DNA from: Chordibacter sp038110535
GTDB taxonomy: Bacteria; Verrucomicrobiota; Verrucomicrobiia; Opitutales; Seribacteraceae
Assembly: GCA_038110535.1 (NCBI GenBank)
Contig: JAYNJW010000066.1
Span: 1 to 7,118, forward strand
Length of the DNA: 7,118 bases
Direction: 5' to 3'
Part shown: positions 5,290-7,118 of the stretch, piece by piece
Position numbering within the stretch: the first letter of the stretch is position 1
How the letters are laid out: each line of letters starts with the position of its first letter
The notes under the pieces: model-generated
What the model was told of the DNA's origin: nothing
Seen by the model: only the letters and a program-made list of their open reading frames with translations
The model's database searches: none
Program-made: the position numbers and the translations under genes

Positions 5290-6149
5290 TTTTCCACCAG
5301 TTGCAGGTTTTTGCTTAGCTTGGCAGAATATTTTTCAGACAAGTTTCGATAGGTATCCGCATCTCCTCTCTTTTGTCTTTTTTCCGCACCTTGGGCAAGG
5401 ATTGTACATTTTTTGATGAGTGCTTCATAAACGAGTTTTTTTCGGTTAGGGGAAAGCAAAGGATTGGCCAGAAGTTTTTGCAAAGCCATGACTCTGAACC
5501 TGTCCATTCCCCAGGTGGATCTGGATAATTGGTCTGCATGCCCACCATGTTTAATGACAAGTTTTTCATCCACCAGTCCGATCTCTTTGTGCAAGAGTAA
5601 TCGCAACCAAAAATCGTAGTCTTCGCAGACGGGGAGGGATTCATCAAAAAATCCAACTGTATCAAAAACTGAACGGTGAAGCAGAACCGAGGATGGACAA
5701 ATTAAACAATGTTTCAAGCTTCTCTCCCAAAGTAAGTGATTGGATTTATTGAGGTAAACCGGTGGTTTTACTTCATTGTTGTTTCGCAACCATTTTTCAT
5801 CTGTATGAATGGCTCGAATGTGAGGAAATATTTGGAAGTATTTACTTTGCTTTTCTAATTTGGATGGCTCCCATTCATCATCTGAATCCAGTAGGGCGAT
5901 CCATTCGCCAGATGTGCATTTAATCCCCCGGTTTCTTGCGCTCGCAACCCCTGCATTCTTTTCGTTTCTGATTATAGTAATGCCTGGGCACAAGTCTTTG
6001 ATTGAGTCATCCACGGGAGGGGATGATCCATCATCCACAACCACCACTTCAAGCGGGTAAAGAGTTTGGCTGGCAACGGAATGCAATGCCTTGCTGAGCA
6101 AGGCAGGACGATTGTGCACCGGAATAACTACCGATATGTTCGTTTGCAA
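5286..6149 (-). CDS. Family 2 glycosyltransferase (GT-A fold)
   Basis: This 287-residue cytoplasmic enzyme transfers a sugar from a nucleotide-sugar to an unknown acceptor. It has the usual GT2 order: VVIPVHNRP (7-15), VVVDDGS (36-42, nucleotide binding), NAGVASARNRG (65-75), the metal-binding DSDD (88-91), the acceptor-side strand CPSSVLLHRS (151-160), and CEDYDFWLRL (175-184) with the ED that supplies the catalytic base. HGGHADQLS (201-209) and a helical, basic C-terminus follow. There are no membrane helices. The start is TTG (6147-6149): no ATG or GTG is available in frame nearby, a TAG lies four codons upstream, and AGGAGG sits five bases before it. Its stop overlaps the next gene by ATGA. 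A hairpin lies just upstream of the Shine-Dalgarno. Cell-surface or exopolysaccharide work is a guess. Confidence 0.92.
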   Translation of the reverse strand: MQTNISVVIPVHNRPALLSKALHSVASQTLYPLEVVVVDDGSSPPVDDSIKDLCPGITIIRNEKNAGVASARNRGIKCTSGEWIALLDSDDEWEPSKLEKQSKYFQIFPHIRAIHTDEKWLRNNNEVKPPVYLNKSNHLLWERSLKHCLICPSSVLLHRSVFDTVGFFDESLPVCEDYDFWLRLLLHKEIGLVDEKLVIKHGGHADQLSRSTWGMDRFRVMALQKLLANPLLSPNRKKLVYEALIKKCTILAQGAEKRQKRGDADTYRNLSEKYSAKLSKNLQLVEK

Positions 6150-6154
6150 TCTGC

Positions 6155-6160
6155 CCTCCT
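6155..6160 (-). promoter_or_regulatory. Shine-Dalgarno AGGAGG fixing the TTG start of the glycosyltransferase
   Basis: A consensus AGGAGG on the minus strand is five bases from the TTG at 6147-6149. It decides the non-ATG start, and it abuts the 3' arm of the hairpin at 6161-6189. Confidence 0.8.
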
Positions 6161-6189
6161 AAGCTGGCCCCGATGAACGGGTCCCGCTT
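6161..6189 (-). promoter_or_regulatory. Hairpin between the lipoprotein and glycosyltransferase genes
   Basis: The minus strand can fold AAGCGGGACCCG against CGGGGCCAGCTT around the loop TTCAT: ten Watson-Crick pairs with two mismatches in a 29-base element. It starts three bases after the stop of the lipoprotein gene and ends one base before AGGAGG. No U-run follows, so it is not a classical intrinsic terminator. It may protect an mRNA end, weaken read-through or affect ribosome loading on the downstream operon. Confidence 0.5.
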
Positions 6190-6192
6190 GCT

Positions 6193-7101
6193 TTAAAATA
6201 CTTTTACCGAAACTTCAGTACCTTCAAAACCGGGTGCACTGATCACCAGCTTACCCTCGCCGGCTTCCCCCCCTTTGATAGGAATATTAACGGTCATATC
6301 TCCTTCAGAAATAATGGCCTCGGGCATGATAACCGAATTGGGTATATTTGTTTTTACATCAATAGCCAGGCCGCCAGCAGGGGCCTCGTAATCAATTTTG
6401 AAGAGCAAAGTGGCAGTATCTCCGGATTGAATTTCGATAGAATTAGGGCTAACCCCCAGACGGCTCTCGTCGATCCGGAAATTACCAATATCGAGTGCAC
6501 CATGGGCACCCCCGGAAAGTTTTACTGGGTAATCGAGTCCAGAGGGAAGGGCGGGTACCACAAAGCGCAGTTCGTTCTCTGACAAATACTTGGTGGTCGC
6601 ATCCTCCTCACCCACTTTAATCACATCATATTTGGTGAGTCCACGTCCCTGCACCGCAATTTCCGCACCGACTGGCCCACGGTAGGAAGCGAGGTTGCCA
6701 ACATAACGGTTTTCGAGGCGAAATACTTGAAGATCACTGGTTACACTCCGATCGGCAATATTTCCATTGTCGAGAACACTGGCATATTTAGCTTCGTAAT
6801 AATAGGTCGCTTCATCAAAGCCTGCGGGCAGTTTGTAATCACAACTCCAAAGCTCAGGATTCAAATCATCCTGAACCATGATTAATTTTTCCCCCCCGAC
6901 TACTGCAAAGACTTCAACGGTGTCTATTTTGATCCCTCGGTCCTGAATTTCCAATTCGGTCTGGAGGGTGTAAATGCCCGATGGGTTTTGGCTTACATTC
7001 TTGGAAGTCAGGTTGATAAAGTTTGGCTGTCGGCAACTGGAGAGAAACCACAAGCTTGCTGACAAGGCGGAAAAAACGATTAATTTGGAAAAGAATTTCA
7101 T
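6193..7101 (-). CDS. Lipoprotein with IPT/TIG domain and Ig-like C-terminal domain
   Basis: This 302-residue protein starts at ATG 7099-7101; a TTG 15 bases upstream is in frame but would lengthen the signal needlessly. Residues 1-23 are a lipoprotein signal ending L-S-S-C (C23). Residues about 40-130 are a beta-rich region with paired TYYYEAKYA-type strands, like an Ig-type domain. Residues about 132-209 fit an IPT/TIG domain (YRGPVGAEIAVQGRGL..., then VGEEDA, ELRFVVP and YPVKLSGG). Residues about 214-302 look like a further beta-sandwich (VSPNSIEIQSGDTATLLFKI, APAGGLAIDV, then EGDMTVNIPI) of the Calx-beta or bacterial Ig type. It is probably anchored in the outer membrane facing the periplasm or surface, with a binding or scaffold role. 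Only 17 bases of upstream sequence are in the window, without a Shine-Dalgarno. It leads the minus-strand gene run but is set apart by the hairpin. Confidence 0.85.
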   Translation of the reverse strand: MKFFSKLIVFSALSASLWFLSSCRQPNFINLTSKNVSQNPSGIYTLQTELEIQDRGIKIDTVEVFAVVGGEKLIMVQDDLNPELWSCDYKLPAGFDEATYYYEAKYASVLDNGNIADRSVTSDLQVFRLENRYVGNLASYRGPVGAEIAVQGRGLTKYDVIKVGEEDATTKYLSENELRFVVPALPSGLDYPVKLSGGAHGALDIGNFRIDESRLGVSPNSIEIQSGDTATLLFKIDYEAPAGGLAIDVKTNIPNSVIMPEAIISEGDMTVNIPIKGGEAGEGKLVISAPGFEGTEVSVKVF

Positions 7102-7118
7102 GGTCGTATGAATCAAGC

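Noticed and set aside
5315..5665. Minus-strand frame inside the glycosyltransferase gene
   Set aside because: The glycosyltransferase frame carries all conserved motifs here, so this is an out-of-frame shadow.
1..7118. CRISPR array, insertion sequence or transposase
   Set aside because: No regularly spaced direct repeats, terminal inverted repeats or transposase motifs were seen in any frame.

Overview
The window looks like bacterial chromosome, probably from a Gram-negative that does not form spores. Four secreted proteins have lipoprotein-type signal peptides or a clear Sec signal. Shine-Dalgarno sites are weak at most genes, and protein families of the kind seen in Verrucomicrobiota and other PVC-group bacteria are present. 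That assignment (perhaps an Opitutae-like verrucomicrobium) is an inference from family flavour, not a demonstrated match.

Left part (1 to about 1700): an accessory, partly decayed zone. It holds the 3' end of a plus-strand gene of unknown function (cysteine cluster, charged helical tail). A run of minus-strand material follows: a remnant of a cysteine-rich C-terminal domain (about 516-618), an intact small membrane protein with a DUF4177-type domain (622-861), and a gene for a secreted protein broken by two frameshifts (940-1454). The broken gene combines a nuclease-like core with an HNxxC...CxxC tail. A tiny lipoprotein gene is read divergently from it (1505-1699).

Middle (1749 to 3449): a complete tRNA-Thr(UGU) with encoded CCA on the minus strand, then a divergent pair. 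One member is a 156-residue lipoprotein of unknown function. The other is a 311-residue exported protein with three copies of a Trp-x12-Trp repeat, preceded by a good sigma70-type promoter and a strong ribosome binding site.

Right part (3500 to 7101): a compact minus-strand gene run in the order lipoprotein with an IPT/TIG domain, family 2 glycosyltransferase, nucleoside phosphorylase/nucleosidase-fold protein, and spore-photoproduct-lyase (SPL) family radical SAM enzyme. The last three overlap by ATGA junctions, so they are probably translated from one message. A strong hairpin lies directly against the Shine-Dalgarno of the glycosyltransferase, which starts with TTG. The most interesting functional idea is that the nucleosidase-fold protein serves the radical SAM enzyme, for example by clearing 5'-deoxyadenosine or by acting on a shared nucleoside substrate. 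This is inferred from gene order and families only.
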